Assembly: GCA_028751875.1 (NCBI GenBank) | Contig: CM054135.1 | Coordinates: forward strand, 9,984,535 to 10,048,534 | Length of the DNA stretch: 64,000 nucleotides | Source: Rapana venosa | Taxonomy: Eukaryota; Mollusca; Gastropoda; Neogastropoda; Muricidae | Reading direction: 5' to 3' | In this document: piece after piece, positions 11,601-23,852 of the stretch | Layout: each line of letters starts with the position of its first letter | Position numbering within the stretch: position 1 is the first letter of the stretch | Notes under the pieces: generated by a model | Told to the model about the DNA's origin: nothing | Databases searched by the model: none | What the model saw: the letters and a program-made list of their open reading frames with translations, nothing else | Translations under genes and position numbers: made by a program

Positions 11601-11891
11601 AAACGCACGGCCATTCACACACGAACTTATTAGAGCACTTGAGTACATTATATGATATTTAGACACGTTATGTTTATATGCAGATACAGTGAGAGAGAAA
11701 GAGAGAGAGAAAGACATATATACATATCAAGATATATAAAGGAGTTAGAATTATTTTTCCCTGTTCAATAATAAAAATGTATGGATTGTTTGAATCTAAG
11801 CAGCCCTCCACCTTTCATTTTATTGTCTAGGTCATATGGCACCAGTTCGCTGCTCAAAATCCTCTTTTTTCCAATCAAATCCCAAGGTTTT

Positions 11892-12219
11892 CTTCTTCTT
11901 CGTCATCGAACGCTCAGACAGCAACTACTGTTCTTTGTCACATGAGCGAAAATGCGACAAATCAGGCCCGGCACATCCGACTTTGGCATGGGAGAGATTT
12001 GTTATTGTATAAGTCTTTCTGGAAAAAGGCAGGAGAATGGACAAAGAAGGCAGAAAATAAAACAAGAATGAGATGACAAGAAGAAAAGGAACAAGGCAGA
12101 AACAAAGAGAGGGATAGAAAAGAGGGAATTCCTAGCACAGAATTTCCAGAAGGTGGAGATGCTATTTATACTGACAGCCCCCCCCCCCCCCCCATCATCT
12201 CCCCGCATCCCCACGGAGT
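11892..12219 (-). mobile_element. 327-bp (GAA)n-tailed element, full copy with TSD
   Basis: A 328-bp insertion is flanked by the 15-bp direct repeat AAATCCCAAGGTTTT (11877-11891 and 12220-12234). In its own sense it starts with CTCCGTGGGGATG, has a TATAAATAGC-type motif near the 5' end, and finishes with GTTCGATGACGAAGAAGAAG. It has no open frame. The structure (TSD of 14-15 bp, short-repeat tail) is that of a non-autonomous retroposon. It matches 33447-33773 and 37049-37369. Confidence 0.8.
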
Positions 12220-12299
12220 AAATCCCAAGGTTTTAAGCCCCACCGATCACAGAATTCGAATTAGACATATCACCTTATAAATGTTAAAATGTCATTAAA

Positions 12300-12410
12300 T
12301 CCATCCCCTAAGTCTGAATATTGCTACAACCTTAATGGTGGGTAAATGGCCGCATACAGAACATCTCTCCATTGGTGAACCTGGGAGCTCTAGCAGATAA
12401 AAAGCCATGA
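12300..12410 (+). mobile_element. SINE 3' module (family E)
   Basis: It carries ACCTTAATGGTGGG, GGCCGCATACAGAAC, CATTGGTGAACC and GAGCTCTAGC in order. These are shared with 23330-23400, 29995-30075, 33140-33235, 45110-45225 and 51180-51290. Only the 3' portion is present. Confidence 0.6.
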
Positions 12411-13990
12411 TTAAAACAAGGTTAAAACCAGCTCTTCTGCCGTTCCTGGTATCAATGCCCCAGCCAACCATAAGGATCAAACAAAGATGGTAACTGCGTT
12501 GTAGGAGACCCCCATTAATAACACGTAGAAATGAGTTGAAGCCTGAAAAAACCCCACCCAAAAAAACAAATCCCAAAAATAAAAACAAAAACATAAAATA
12601 TGTTCCTGATAAAGACTGACATGCTAACTGTGTTAACTAATATCATCCTTTTTGACTGTGTCTTTATCTTGAAGACGTTCATATTCAGTGTCTAAAAAAA
12701 GTTCATTGTGTCCAGAGAATTTTTTTTATGCTGTCACTTTTGCGACATTTTACAAAACAAATCCCCCACCCCCACCCTATAATAAGAATAAATGTTAACT
12801 AACAAACATGAAATGAAATTAGCAGGCCACCACAAAGGCAGTGCGACCAAATTGTTCGTTTAATTATATTTTCATTTATTTAGTTTGCACCTGCATGTGT
12901 AACTGTTTTGCTTTAAGGGTGACAGTTTCTACAGAAACTTTGCAAGTGACCACTGTCTTCAAGCTGTGAATTATTTTACTACATATGAACATTGTTTACT
13001 TGTGTTTAGATTGAGAAACATGACGTGTGTGCTATTTCAAGTCAGTATTACTTCTCCTTCACAGGATCTTAAACAATTACATCCCTTCTTTTTGTTAGAA
13101 GTTGTTTCATAGTCCAGATCAAAGCTCCCAACTGATGGAAATGAAGCAACAATTTTTTAATGACATTGTACAAATTGCTGTTTACCTGTCTGAAACAAGT
13201 GATGGGTAAAGTTAAATCATTGTAGACATGACTTTTTTTTAATTTGCAAAATGATATAAAAAGACACCTTCAAAGTTTGGAGTTGTTATTTTGATAATAT
13301 ATCATAAAAATTAGGTTGCCACAACTTACATTGTGAGTTAGAATTTGTGATCTCCACAGAGATCACCCCTAACTTCTAATCCTCTGAAGTTTGGAGGAGA
13401 TGTGTTGTCTATCTTCCCATGTTTGTGTCGTTTTTTTTTTTCAAAATTTTTTAACAGAGGGGTAGCTGGGGAGAGAGGAGAGGAAGAGAAGGGGGTTTCT
13501 GGAAGGAGGGGTAGTTGGGGGGATGGAGAATAGAGGGGGGGGTGGGGGAGGAAGAATGGATTGGGGGGGGGGGGGGGGCAGCTTTGGTGGGAGGAGAATA
13601 GAAGGGGCAGCGGGGAGAATAGAAGGGGATAAGGGCAGCTGTGGGGGAGAATAGAAGGGGATAAGGGCAGCTGTGGGGGAGAATAGAAGGGGATAAGGGC
13701 AGCTGTGGGGAGAATAGAAGGGGCAGCTGGGGGGGGGAGGGGAGAAGGGGATTAGGGCAGCTGGGGGGGAGGGGGAGAATAGAAGGGGATAAGGGCAGTG
13801 GGGGGGGGGGAGGAGGGGAGAATAGAAGGGGCAGCTGGGGGGGGGGGGGGAGGGAAGAATAGAATAGAAGGGGCATAGGGGCAGCTGTGGAGGGGGAGTG
13901 GAGGAGGGGAGAATAGAAGGGGCAGCTGGGGGGGGGGGGGGGAGGGGAAAGAAGGGGCATTGGGGGGGTGGGGGGGGGGGGGGGAGAATA
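12397..13990. repeat. Direct duplication, copy 1 (intronic)
   Basis: From GATTAAAACAAGG to the end of the G-rich block this stretch matches 15484-16985 in order, with scattered substitutions and small indels. The final 540 bp (about 13450-13990) are G-rich runs on the sense strand and are G-quadruplex-prone by composition. Confidence 0.85.
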
Positions 13991-14499
13991 AACGTGGATA
14001 GGGTGGAGACTAGAAGGTTAGAGGAGGGTTAGACTGGGGGATAGAGGTGAGGTGTACACTGGGGTATAGAGGGGGTGGGGGAGAAACAGGGAAGGTGTTG
14101 GGGGATTGTTGGGTGGGGAGAGTGAGGAAGGTACAGCAGCCACTAGCATTTACAGGGCTTATTCATCTCTTACCTGTAGGGAAAATCAGTTCATTATCTT
14201 CTGTCTGTGTAGTTGCTTCCTTATAATACTGACATTCTCTGCAACTTTCTTGAAGCTGTGAATGTTTGTGTGTTTAGAGTTTCAAACAGCTATGTGTGCA
14301 TGATAAAGATGTTATTTTATTTTATAGGTGTTTAACCTTAAGTTAGGGGAGGGGGGGGGGGGGGGGGTAGAGGATAGAAATAGGGGATGGAGGGGAAGTA
14401 GGTGTAATTAAGGATGGAAGAAGAGGTAGAATAGAGAGAGAAGGTAAGTTTGTTTGTTTTTTAAATGTATACTTTTTTTTAATATGTATATTTTTTTTT

Positions 14500-14732
14500 T
14501 TTATCAAGGATAATGGAATAAGTACTCATGTGGTATTTTATGTCCATTCCCCATGTGTAAGAAGTTTTGTCAAATTTCACACATGGGACCTGTTTATAGT
14601 CTCATCTGAAGAACTTTTGGGGAGAATGGAGTCTGCACTGATGTTAATTCTAGGGGGAAAATCCCCTTGAACAGGATGCGAACCTGGGTCATCAAATTGT
14701 GAGTGCAATGTTCTAACTATTAGGTCGTGGGA
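14500..14732 (-). mobile_element. SINE family A with internal deletion
   Basis: In + coordinates it reads AAGGATAATGGAATAAGTAC, then jumps to ACACATGGGACC and GTTTATAGTCTCATC, then the tRNA-like head remnant GCGAACCTGGGTCATC. The central segment with the GCACACAATGGCC motif is missing. Confidence 0.7.
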
Positions 14733-15483
14733 GGGAGGGGATAGGTCAGGGAGGAGGAGGGGTAGGTTTTGGGGAGGGAGGAGGTGAAAAGATATGGGGA
14801 GGAGAGGGGTAGGTTAGAGAGAAGGAGTGGATAGGTTGGTGGAGGGAGGTAGGTTAGGGGGAGGAAGGGTAGGTATTGGGGTAGTTTAGGTGGCAGGAAG
14901 AGGGGATAGAGAAGGGGAGGGGAGGGAAGGGCAGGGGTAGTTTAGGGAAATGTTTACATTTGTCATGGTCTATGATAAGTAGGCTGTATATTTTTAAGTA
15001 TCAAATTAAGTGGGAAACAGATGGTCAATATAGTGTTTCCCATGCCAGTATTGTAGAGAAGGGGACAAAGCATGTGTATGCCAAAAGGTACGCTGTCACT
15101 CTCATTTGCAGGTTTTACCCAATATCCTTGCATTAACGGCTGGACTATCAGTGTTGTGTAAAGGAAGATTTATGCCATGGTGTGCAGTTTTTGTTTGTTT
15201 TGTTTGTTTTTTTTAAAATATTAAAATGACCCATATACTTTTGATTAAGGTTTGATAAGGAGACTCATTTGTGTGTGTGTGTGTGCATACGTGCGTTTGT
15301 GCGTGCGCACGTGTGTGTACGTTTGTGTGTGTGTGTGTTTTTTCTAAACAGTGATAGGACTAAAAGTTTTGGCAGGTCTCACACACTCCTGTTTTTTTAA
15401 AGTTGATTTAAGGTAATAAAAAGTTAGGCAAGATGAGCAATGTATAATTAACTAGTGACAAGTAGAAGTACTATGTCTGCAGA

Positions 15484-16985
15484 AAAAAAAGCCACGATTA
15501 AAACAAGGTTAAAAACCAGCTCTTCTGCTTTTCCCTGGTATCAATGCCCAGCCAACCATAAGGATCAAACAAATATGGTAACTGCGTTGTAGGAGACCCC
15601 CATTAATGACACGTAGAAATGAGATGAAACCTGAAAAAAAACCCACCCAAAAAACAAATCCCAAAAATAAAAACAAAAACATAAAGACTGACATGCTAAC
15701 CGTGTTAACTAATATCATCATCATTTTTGACTGTGTCTTTATCTTGAAGACATTCATTTTCAGTGTCTCAAAAATGTTCATTGTGTCCAGAGTATTTTAT
15801 TTATGCTGTCACCTTTGCAACATTTTACAAAACAAATCCCCGACCCCCACCCTAGAATAAGAATAAATGTTAACTAACAAACATGAAATGAAATTAGCAG
15901 GCCACCACAAAGGCAGTGCGACCAAATTGTTCGTTTAATTATATTTTCATTTATTTAGTTTGTACCTGCATGTGTAACTGTTTTGCTTTAAGGGTGACAG
16001 TTTCTACAGAAACTTTGCAAGTGACCACTGTCTTCAAGCTGTGAATTATTTTACTACATATGAACATTGTTTACTTGTGTTTAGATTGACAAACATGACG
16101 TGTGTGCTATTTCAAGTCAGTATTACTTCTCCTTCACAGGAATCTTAAACAATTACATCCCTTCTTTTTGTTTGAAGTTGTTTCATAGTCCAGATCAAAG
16201 CTCCCAACTGATGGAAATGAAGCAACAATTTTTTTATGACATTGTACAAATTGCTGTTTACCTGTCTGAAACAAGTGATGGGTAAAGTTAAATCATTGTA
16301 GACATGTCTTTTTTTTGAATTTGTAAAATGATATAAAAAGACACCTTCAAAGTTTGGAGTTATTACTTTGATAATATATCATAAAAATTAGGCTACCACA
16401 ACTTAAATTGTGAGTTAGGATTTTGTGATCTCCATGGAGATCACCCCTAACTTCTAATCCTCCGAAGTTTGGAGGAGATGTGTTGTCTATCTTCCCATGT
16501 TTGTGTTGGGTTTTTCAAAAAATTTTTACAGAGGGGTAGCTGGGGGAGAGAGGAGAGGAAGAGAAGGGGGTTTCTGGAAAGAGGGGTAGTTGGGGGGATA
16601 GGAGAGGGGGAGAATAGAAAGGGGGTGGGGGTAGAGGGAGAATAGAAGGGGGGCGGGGGAGGGTGGAGAATAAAGGGGGGGTGGGGGGGGGGGGGAGAAT
16701 AGAAGGGGCAGCTTTGGGGGGAGGAGAATAGAAGGGGGGTAGGGGGGAAATAGAAGGGGGGGGGGGGGTGAAGGGGAAATAGAAGGGCCAGGGGGGGGAG
16801 AATAGAAGGGGCGCTTAGGGGTGGAGAATAGAAGGGGATAAAGGCAGCTGGGGGAGGAGGAGGAGAATAGAAGGGGATAAAGGCAGCTGTGGGGGAGAAT
16901 AGAAGGCGATAAAGGCAGCTGGGGGGGGGGGGGGAGGAGGGGAAAATAGAAGGGCAGCTGGGGGTGGGGGGGGGGGGGGGGGGGT
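15484..16985. repeat. Direct duplication, copy 2 (intronic)
   Basis: This is a second copy of 12397-13990, offset by about 3.09 kb. It ends in a G-rich block (16532-16985) on the sense strand. The purine strand gives long Pro-rich minus-strand frames that are not genes. Confidence 0.85.
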
Positions 16986-17108
16986 AGGCCATTGTGTGCC
17001 GGTGGGAATGGATGACAAAATTTACAAAACTGCTTACACACGGGGACTGGATGATAAAAAGCCCATGAATGGTTATTCCATTATCCTCAAAATAAAAGAA
17101 TTAAAAAT
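16984..17108 (+). mobile_element. SINE family A, 5'-truncated
   Basis: It starts at GTAGGCCATTGTGTGCCGG and runs to the A-rich tail. It follows the poly-G block directly. Confidence 0.65.
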
Positions 17109-17147
17109 AAAAAATAAAAAATTGATGGGGGAAAAGTTTTGGGCCCA

Positions 17148-17237
17148 AACAGGGATTGAACCACGGCACACTTCTGACCCGGACTTTTCGCTTTCTAGTC
17201 AGGCGCCTTATTTCTAGACCACCGATCGGCTTTCTTG
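17148..17237 (-). mobile_element. tRNA-like SINE head with long variable arm
   Basis: On the minus strand it reads GCCGATCGGTGGTCTAGA, later GTGGTTCAATCCC. The spacing between the two boxes is long, as in Ser/Leu-type tRNAs. It lacks good stems and is treated as a SINE head or tRNA relic. Confidence 0.45.
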
Positions 17238-17255
17238 TGTATATATAATATATAT

Positions 17256-17814
17256 CTTCCTTTTTTGTCATGTTTCTCCCAGGGGAGGTTTGACATTGAT
17301 GAGCCTTCTCCATCTCTCTCTGTTTTGCGCTTCCTCCCTATTTATGCCCCTTTCTCGAAGATCATCTGCAATACAGGCAGCCCAGGTCTTGCTAGGTCTT
17401 CCCTTTGGCCTCTTTCCATCCACTACGAAGTTCATTGCTCTTTTTATGATGTGGTGGTCTGTTTTCCATTGAACATGCCCAAACCAGCGCACTATATTGG
17501 TACTAGCTACAGACTTCAGATCATCAACTAAAAAAAATTTTTTTATATATTTTATTGTATTTTTTAAATTCTTTTATATCGAGGATAATGGAATAAGCAC
17601 TTATGTGCTTTTTTACATCCAGTCCCCATGTGTATGCGTTTTTGTACATTTTGTCATCTGTTCCCACCGGCACACAATGGCCTACTCTTATGAAAAGCGG
17701 AACAGGATTTAACGTGTGCGCAAGATGTTCTGCGTGCATTCGCACATTCTCCATGGTTCTTCATTCGTGATCCTGTCTTCCCATGTGATCTTTGTCATGT
17801 AGCGTAGCATTCGG
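17256..17814 (-). mobile_element. LINE 3' end, (GAA)n family, split by a SINE
   Basis: On the minus strand it encodes the C-terminus of a LINE reverse transcriptase (pieces [36 protein letters not shown]). Homology runs 17256-17533 and resumes at about 17742-17814. A family A SINE fills the gap, so this is a nested insertion. Confidence 0.75.
17543..17741 (-). mobile_element. SINE family A nested in the LINE
   Basis: In plus coordinates it runs from the A/T tail and ATCGAGGATAATGGAATAAG to GCGCAAGATGTTCTGCGTGC. It interrupts the LINE sequence between ATCATCAACT and CACATTCTCC. Confidence 0.75.
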
Positions 17815-17893
17815 TTTTCACAGCTCTTCCAACGAACGTTTTTGGACGTTTTTTGTGAAAACCCACGCCTGCAGCAGCTGTGCGTTGTTGCAG

Positions 17894-18082
17894 GATGGCT
17901 TCACACCGCTGGCCGTGGCGCTGCAGCAGGGTCACGACAAGGTGGTCAGCGTGCTGCTGGAGCATGACACCAAGGGCAAGGTGCGTCTGCCGGCGCTGCA
18001 CATCGCAGCCAAGAAGGACGACGTCAAGTCTGCCGCCCTGCTTCTGCAGAACGAACAGAACAATGTCGACAGCCAGACCAAG
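17894..18082 (+). CDS. ANK: Ankyrin exon, repeats R5 and R6
   Basis: The exon has 63 codons. R5 reads [18 protein letters not shown] and lacks the usual linker, then [18 protein letters not shown] opens R6, ending VDSQTK. The [11 protein letters not shown] and [13 protein letters not shown] segments are diagnostic of repeats 5 and 6. The missing loop residues explain 189 nt in place of 198. The acceptor is gttgcag|GAT and the donor AAG|gtcagc, phase 0-0. Confidence 0.97.
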
Positions 18083-20313
18083 GTCAGCATGGCGCGCAGT
18101 CTGATTTTTACAGTCTGTCCTTTTTTTGCTTTATTTTTTGGGGGATTTAGTATCTTTAAAATAAAAATTTATCATGCATCTAGTTAGCAAACAGGAACAG
18201 TACGAAAGATCATAGCCAGATGTCATTTTTTAAATGATTGTATTGTCCAAAGCGCTCTTTATATGCAGTCCCAGGAATTTTATGAGAAGTACAGGATAAG
18301 TCATTTTCAAAGTGATTGAAAAGTTGTAAGTGGTTACCTGCACTTGTTTTACTATTTCTGCAGTAAATACAGGATAGCTGATATATAAAGGAAACTTTGT
18401 CCACTTTTTTTTTTTTTTAACTGATAGAAAAGAACTGATCTGATTTATGTAGTGCCAGTTGAGATGAATTAACACAATTCAATATAGTTGAACCTGTTTT
18501 GTTCTGTTGTTCATACCAGGATGTTTTTGCCTGTAGAGGAAAAGCCTTAAAATTTCACTTTGTAAAGATTTGACTTATAGCATTAGACAGTTGTAAAATA
18601 AATGTAAGGAAATTCAGGTGTGAATGGGAGTGGTTTGGTACAAAACAGTTTTTCTGTTTTTTTCACCAGGGTACTTTTTTTTCTTAATGGGTGCTGTGGG
18701 TTTTGATTTTTCTTATGTTATCCATTAAAAAAAGAAAGTCATCATTTCCTTTTTTGGTGGCAAGTGTTCACTGTAAATGCATAGAAGTGAACTGCATGCT
18801 ATGATAAGGAAGGTTGTAGGGGTGAAAGCACTAATCTGACTGTGATCGTCTATCTGTGTGCCTTCCCTCGCCTCTGGTAGAGCGGAGGTCTTGTAAACGA
18901 CACGACCAAGGTTTGTGTCTGGCGTAGACTGCACACCGGTCCTGTGCTAGTAGCAGTGTTGTACGCCCACTTCGGCTTTCCTCTTTCTTAGTGCGAAGCC
19001 GCAGTTGTGTGTTCCTTTAGTCAGTGTGCTTTTTATCATCATGCCGCCTCTGTTTCTGTATAGAGATTGTGTGGTTTTTGTTGGAAATTTTTTTTCTGGG
19101 TTTTTTGTTTGTTTTATTAATATTTTTTTGTTGCTGGTTTTTGTTCCTTTGTTTTTACTTTGGTACTTCTTAAACCATTTTTAAAATGTTATTTTATTTT
19201 ATTTTTGATGATTAATTTTTGGTGTTAGCTTTTATGTGTGCTCATATACATGCACACAGGAAGGACATACATATATGCGTGTGTGTTTCAAACAAGTATC
19301 CTTATTTAAACAAATATCCTCATAATGCATGCATATTTACCAGAAGCATATGCCTGCCTATGCATACCAGCATACATACCATTGGTAGCTGGCACATACC
19401 CTCTCTCTTTCCTTTTACATGTATATATACCTGCAGGCACACAATGATATTTTACAGTCTCGTCACTTACTTCCAGACAGATTCACCGATTCTAGTTCAC
19501 ACAACCATTGATTCACTTAGCTTTTGAATTGCCTGCTTCATGTGTTGTGAGCTTTACTGGAGAAAAGAAAATTATAAATGGCTTTGTCATGTGCATGTAT
19601 GCCATGTATGCATACATTTAATTTTTGTTTTTACCTTTTGAATGTTAGTCTTTTCTGTTGAATTTCAGTGTCATTACAGGTGTATTTATACTTTTGTTTA
19701 TCTGTTTCATTGATTGATTGATCAATTTATTGACATCAGTTTTCATAATCTTTTTTCCAGTGTAGATCCAGAATGAAACTAGCAAAAATACTCCTGTACT
19801 GGGGAAAAAGAAAAAGAACCTGAACAAATTTATGATCAAAATATGTCCGTAGTCGTAACATTCTGGTGAAGAGGCTGAAAAGACTCGAGAGAGCTAGCTC
19901 ACTTGGTGTCAGCCTGCTGTGGCCCTTGTGGTCAGCTGGGCTGTGAACACCATGCATCATCAGTCAGTTGGTGATTGTAGCTGGAGGAGTTTAGCTTGTG
20001 ATTAGCTCCTAAATTTAACATTTCAATTTTTCCATGAAGTGACAGCTCTGATATTATTACCTGCATAGTCTGCTGGACTGCTAGCATTGTGGTCCAGAGG
20101 TCATGCTTTTCTATTAAAGCAAGAGGTCTGTGGTTTAAATTTTAGATAAAGCTGGTCTTTCCCTCATCCAGGAGCCTGTGGGTAATGGTTTAAATGGTGG
20201 TCTTTTGAAACATACAGTTAATTGAAAATCTTAGGTGCAAAATGTATTTAGTGCATTTAAAAGAATCAGTTATGCTTGTGCATTAAATGAATCAGAGCAA
20301 CAAGAGAGTTATG

Positions 20314-20619
20314 CTTAACGTTCAAGGGTACATTTTCCCCTGGAGTTAACATCAGTGCCGACTCCACTCTCCCCAAAAGTCCTTTGGATGAGATTATAAA
20401 CTGAGACCCTGTGTGCGAACGCTCGCAGAGCATCTTGCACACATTAAATCCTGTTGCGCTTTTTGAAAGAGTAGGCCATTGTGTGCTGGTGGGAACAGAT
20501 GACAAAATTATAAAACCCCATACACACGTGGACTGCATGTAAAAAAGCACATGAGTGCTTATTCCATTATCCTCGCTATAAAAAATAAAGAAATAAAAAT
20601 AAATAAAGAAAAGAATGAC
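20314..20619 (+). mobile_element. SINE family A with 18-bp target-site duplication
   Basis: The direct repeat AGCAACAAGAGAGTTATG flanks it at 20296-20313 and 20620-20637. The head is truncated; the body and the A-rich tail are complete. Confidence 0.8.
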
Positions 20620-21431
20620 AGCAACAAGAGAGTTATGTTTATGCATTGAAATGAATCAGACCAGCAAGAGAGTCATGTTGCCAAAATTTAATGAAAAACT
20701 TTTCTCTCATAGAATGCAAACCTATTTCAAGTATTTGAAGACAGGAAAAAGAAAGGAAAAAAATGTCATTGTGCTATCATAACGAGCTCTTTTTCCTGGA
20801 AAGGCAGTGTGAAGTTTTTGGCACAGAAATCAGCTGTGATGATAAATGGCATAAGCAAATGAAGGGATGGCTTTAAACAGACCAAGCAGGTTTATTTTCT
20901 TGATTTTTCAATTCATGGTCTGAAATTTTGAAAATCTTTGATTTTCTAGACATTTTATATATATATTTTCATACTTGAAAAAGTTATATCATCCTTAGAT
21001 TTTTGTCTTTCAGTGTTATTATTATTTTTTTGCTTTAAGTGTACATTTTTCTGTTATTTCATGTTCTGTTTCGCTTTTCAGTGTTAGCACGTTGGAAGTT
21101 TAGATTTGTTTAAATTGTACTTGAATGCTGTTACCACATTGTATATAGGTAAGGCATGGAGAAATCTTTTGAAAAAATAGATAATTTTTTGTTTTTCCAT
21201 CTATTTAAGAATATTTTTTTTATTACATTTTTTTATATTAAAATATGTTGTTATGTAATTTTGTTTTCATTTAGAAGCAATCAGTTTTTTTTCATTTTTT
21301 AGTTATGTGTGTCTCATTAATATAAGATTGTTGGTGTAATGATTGGTAATATGTATTATTCATTGGTTCATGGCCAGAGAATGTCTTGTGGCTGGTATTT
21401 TGAGCCCCTCTTCCTGTTATAAAATTACCCT

Positions 21432-21433
<2 letters not shown>

Positions 21434-21514
<81 letters not shown>

Positions 21515-21539
21515 GAGAGAGAGAGAGAGAGAGAGAGAG
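21434..21539. repeat. (GT)n-(GA)n compound microsatellite
   Basis: About 20 GT units are followed by about 30 GA units with one GGA interruption. Confidence 0.95.
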
Positions 21540-22743
21540 CAAGTTGATCTGTTTGCACTTAAAATTTTTTTTTTATACCTTTACAAGTTATGAAAACTGC
21601 ACCTCATTATCTTCATTTGATAGGTATATTGATGTGTTTTTTGTCAGTAAGTAACTCTTTCTTTTGAATGATTAAAGAATGCATATACATCTATCTATCT
21701 ATCTATCTATCTATCTGTCCCGTAGTCTGACGACCGTGGGGGCACCCTCAAAGACTCAACAACCAGTTCCCTCCATTCCTCTCTCTGTTCTGCCTTTCTC
21801 AGGGTTTTGTTGAGTTCATAAACATATCTGAAAAAATTGTTAAAGACTAATTTTTACTAGATTTTACACTGTTGACATCTTTTTATATAGTCATGGACAA
21901 TTAAGTTGACAGTAATTTTCTCAGCTGTGCTTCTTGTTCAAAATCCACCTGGTATTGTAGCATATATTTGGTCTTTTTGATCTTACTAATACACATTTTT
22001 CCAAGCAAGATAATTTTGTTGATCCAATTATTTGTTTAATTTAGTTACTTTTGATGTAATATTATGATACATTGACCTTTATTAGTTGTGTAAATGATTC
22101 TGCTAACATCCACATGTATGTGTGTGCATGTGTGTGCCTGCATGTGTCATACATGTACGTATGTGCATGCATGTGTCTGTATGTTCATTTGTTGAATCTC
22201 TCACTTAATAAATATACAGATATGGTTGTAAGTTTTATGTCATGGTCTGAGAAGTTTTGCTGAACATCAGTGATGATGCTTTTATTCATGAACAGAAAAG
22301 TATACTTGTGGTGTATATGTAGACATAAGAGTTCGTTATTCCCACAGTAGAGTATTAAGCTGTATTATGAACTTTAAGATGATTTAACAGTAACATTTTA
22401 CTTCATATCACTCTCTTCCTTTTATATACTCTATATCACCCACCTTTTTTTCCCCATTTTTTTTTCTTGTTTCTTCCTCAAAATTCCAAACTTATATTCT
22501 GAATCATGCATTGTCTCTTTTGACTTCTGCCTCTTTCATTTTTCCCAACTTTTCTTTTCTCTCAGAATTAATTTTACAACACTCATTTCTTTTTCCTTAC
22601 CCCAAAGCTAACTTTTGTAAGAGTCAGTCCATACTTCTGTTTGTGAAATCAGGGTCATGTCATGTCATGTCATGGTGAGTATGGTGTATGTAGCAGGAAT
22701 GCGTATACTGTGGTCTATAGCTGAGTGGTTGTGTGTGGCACAG

Positions 22744-22842
22744 AGTGGGTTCACTCCCCTGCACATTGCCAGTCACTACGGCAACACCAATGTCAGCAGC
22801 CTGCTGATCCAGAGAGGGGCTGATGTCAACTTCAAAGCCAAG
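22744..22842 (+). CDS. ANK: Ankyrin exon, repeat R7
   Basis: The exon has 33 codons, [18 protein letters not shown] to [16 protein letters not shown] with DVNF matches ankyrin repeat 7. The acceptor is gtggcacag|AGT and the donor AAG|gtgagc, phase 0-0. Confidence 0.97.
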
Positions 22843-23021
22843 GTGAGCAACCGTCGGAACCCTGTAGTAGGTGTAGATAACGTCGATGATATATCAATGA
22901 TTATAAATAATGATGAAAAGACACCTACAGTTCAGAACAGGAAGAAGATAAAGGGACCAGGAGTTGTAACGTTTAAAGAAGAAGACAGAAAAGAAAGGGA
23001 GAAAGGAAAATTTGACAGACA

Positions 23022-23412
23022 CTTCAGCCAAGTGGTTAAGACCGTTCGACTTCAACCCCATGGGTCCATGAAGTCATAGGTTCAAATCTCAGTGGCATCT
23101 GGTGAATTAAAGGTGGGGATTTTTACTCTCTCAGGTCAACTTCAGTCACAGGCTTGCCGTTACCTTGATTCTCTGTCATACATATGCCTCATGCAGAAGA
23201 TCACATATGCACTGTAAAGATCCTACAGTTTGTGTCAGTGTTTGGTGGGTTATGGAAGCACGAACACATCCAGCATACATCCCCTAAGTCGGAATGCGGC
23301 TACCTTCATGGTGGGCAAAAACGGTCGCATGTATATATGCAAACTCTTACCATCAATGAACCAGGCAGTTCTAGCCGAGGCACAACAACAAGAAGAACAA
23401 CAACAAATTAGA
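23022..23412 (+). mobile_element. SINE family E, full-length
   Basis: A tRNA-like head (GCCAAGTGGTTAAGACC with box B-like AGGTTCAAATCTC) leads into a body with GTCGGAATGCGGCTACC, ATGGTGGGCAAAAACGG and GTTCTAGCCGAGG, and an (ACA/GAA) tail at 23385-23408. It lies 180 bp downstream of exon R7. Confidence 0.7.
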
Positions 23413-23852
23413 GCCAAAGGCTTTACCCGTTTGTAGCTATGTTGTCCAGTCTGCGAATCTCCCCCCAGCTGTCATGGAGGTGTTATTTTTCTTCTGCCTG
23501 AGAGTTTGTGCGTAGTCTGCTGCCAGGTGAGGGTGGTGCTGTCTTACCCTTGTAGTGTTTGTCACATTCATCAGTAGATGGACGCTTTGCAGCTTAGGGA
23601 ATGCAGACTTTAAATATTTGCAGGATATGAATCTGAAGTGTGAAGCGGACACATACTGACCCAACAACCCTTAACCTGTAACCGCTATTTTTCTGTACAA
23701 AGCGAATGCGTTTTACAGATTGTAACACTATTTACTTGTCTTTTTTTGTGTGTATTTTTGTTGTAGCTCGCGTTCCTGTATCTTTTTTGCTGACCGGTGT
23801 TGAATGCTCATGTTTCTGTTGATACCTGTCTTTCTGTCTTTCTGTCTGTCAG

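Larger units (their letters stand above)
8645..17893 (+). other. Intron between R4 and R5, 9.2 kb
   Basis: Apart from the annotated repeats, the intron holds small LINE-tail-like ends with GAATGAATGAATG near 9215-9250 and 9430-9470, a GA tract (9600-9655), unique AT-rich sequence (about 10260-10840), CA and CT tracts (11311-11600), and a G-rich block at 14340-14960. No exon was recognised. Confidence 0.7.
18083..22743 (+). other. Intron between R6 and R7
   Basis: This is mostly AT-rich unique sequence. It holds a tRNA-Thr-like SINE head (about 18870-18925), a SINE A copy (20314-20619), a GT-GA microsatellite (21434-21539), a short ATCT run (21691-21716) and a CATG/TG-rich patch (22110-22185). 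No exon was recognised. Confidence 0.7.

Noticed and set aside
13451..17041. Minus-strand Pro-rich frames (169, 181, 171 aa)
   Set aside because: They are the C-rich complement of the G-rich duplicated block, with overlapping frames and no domain.
18870..18925. Possible 30-nt phase-0 exon (SGGLVNDTTK) between R6 and R7
   Set aside because: The bases TGGTAGAGCGGAGGTCTTG and the following AAGGTTTGTGTC are a decayed tRNA-Thr-like arm set, so a SINE head explains the apparent splice sites better.
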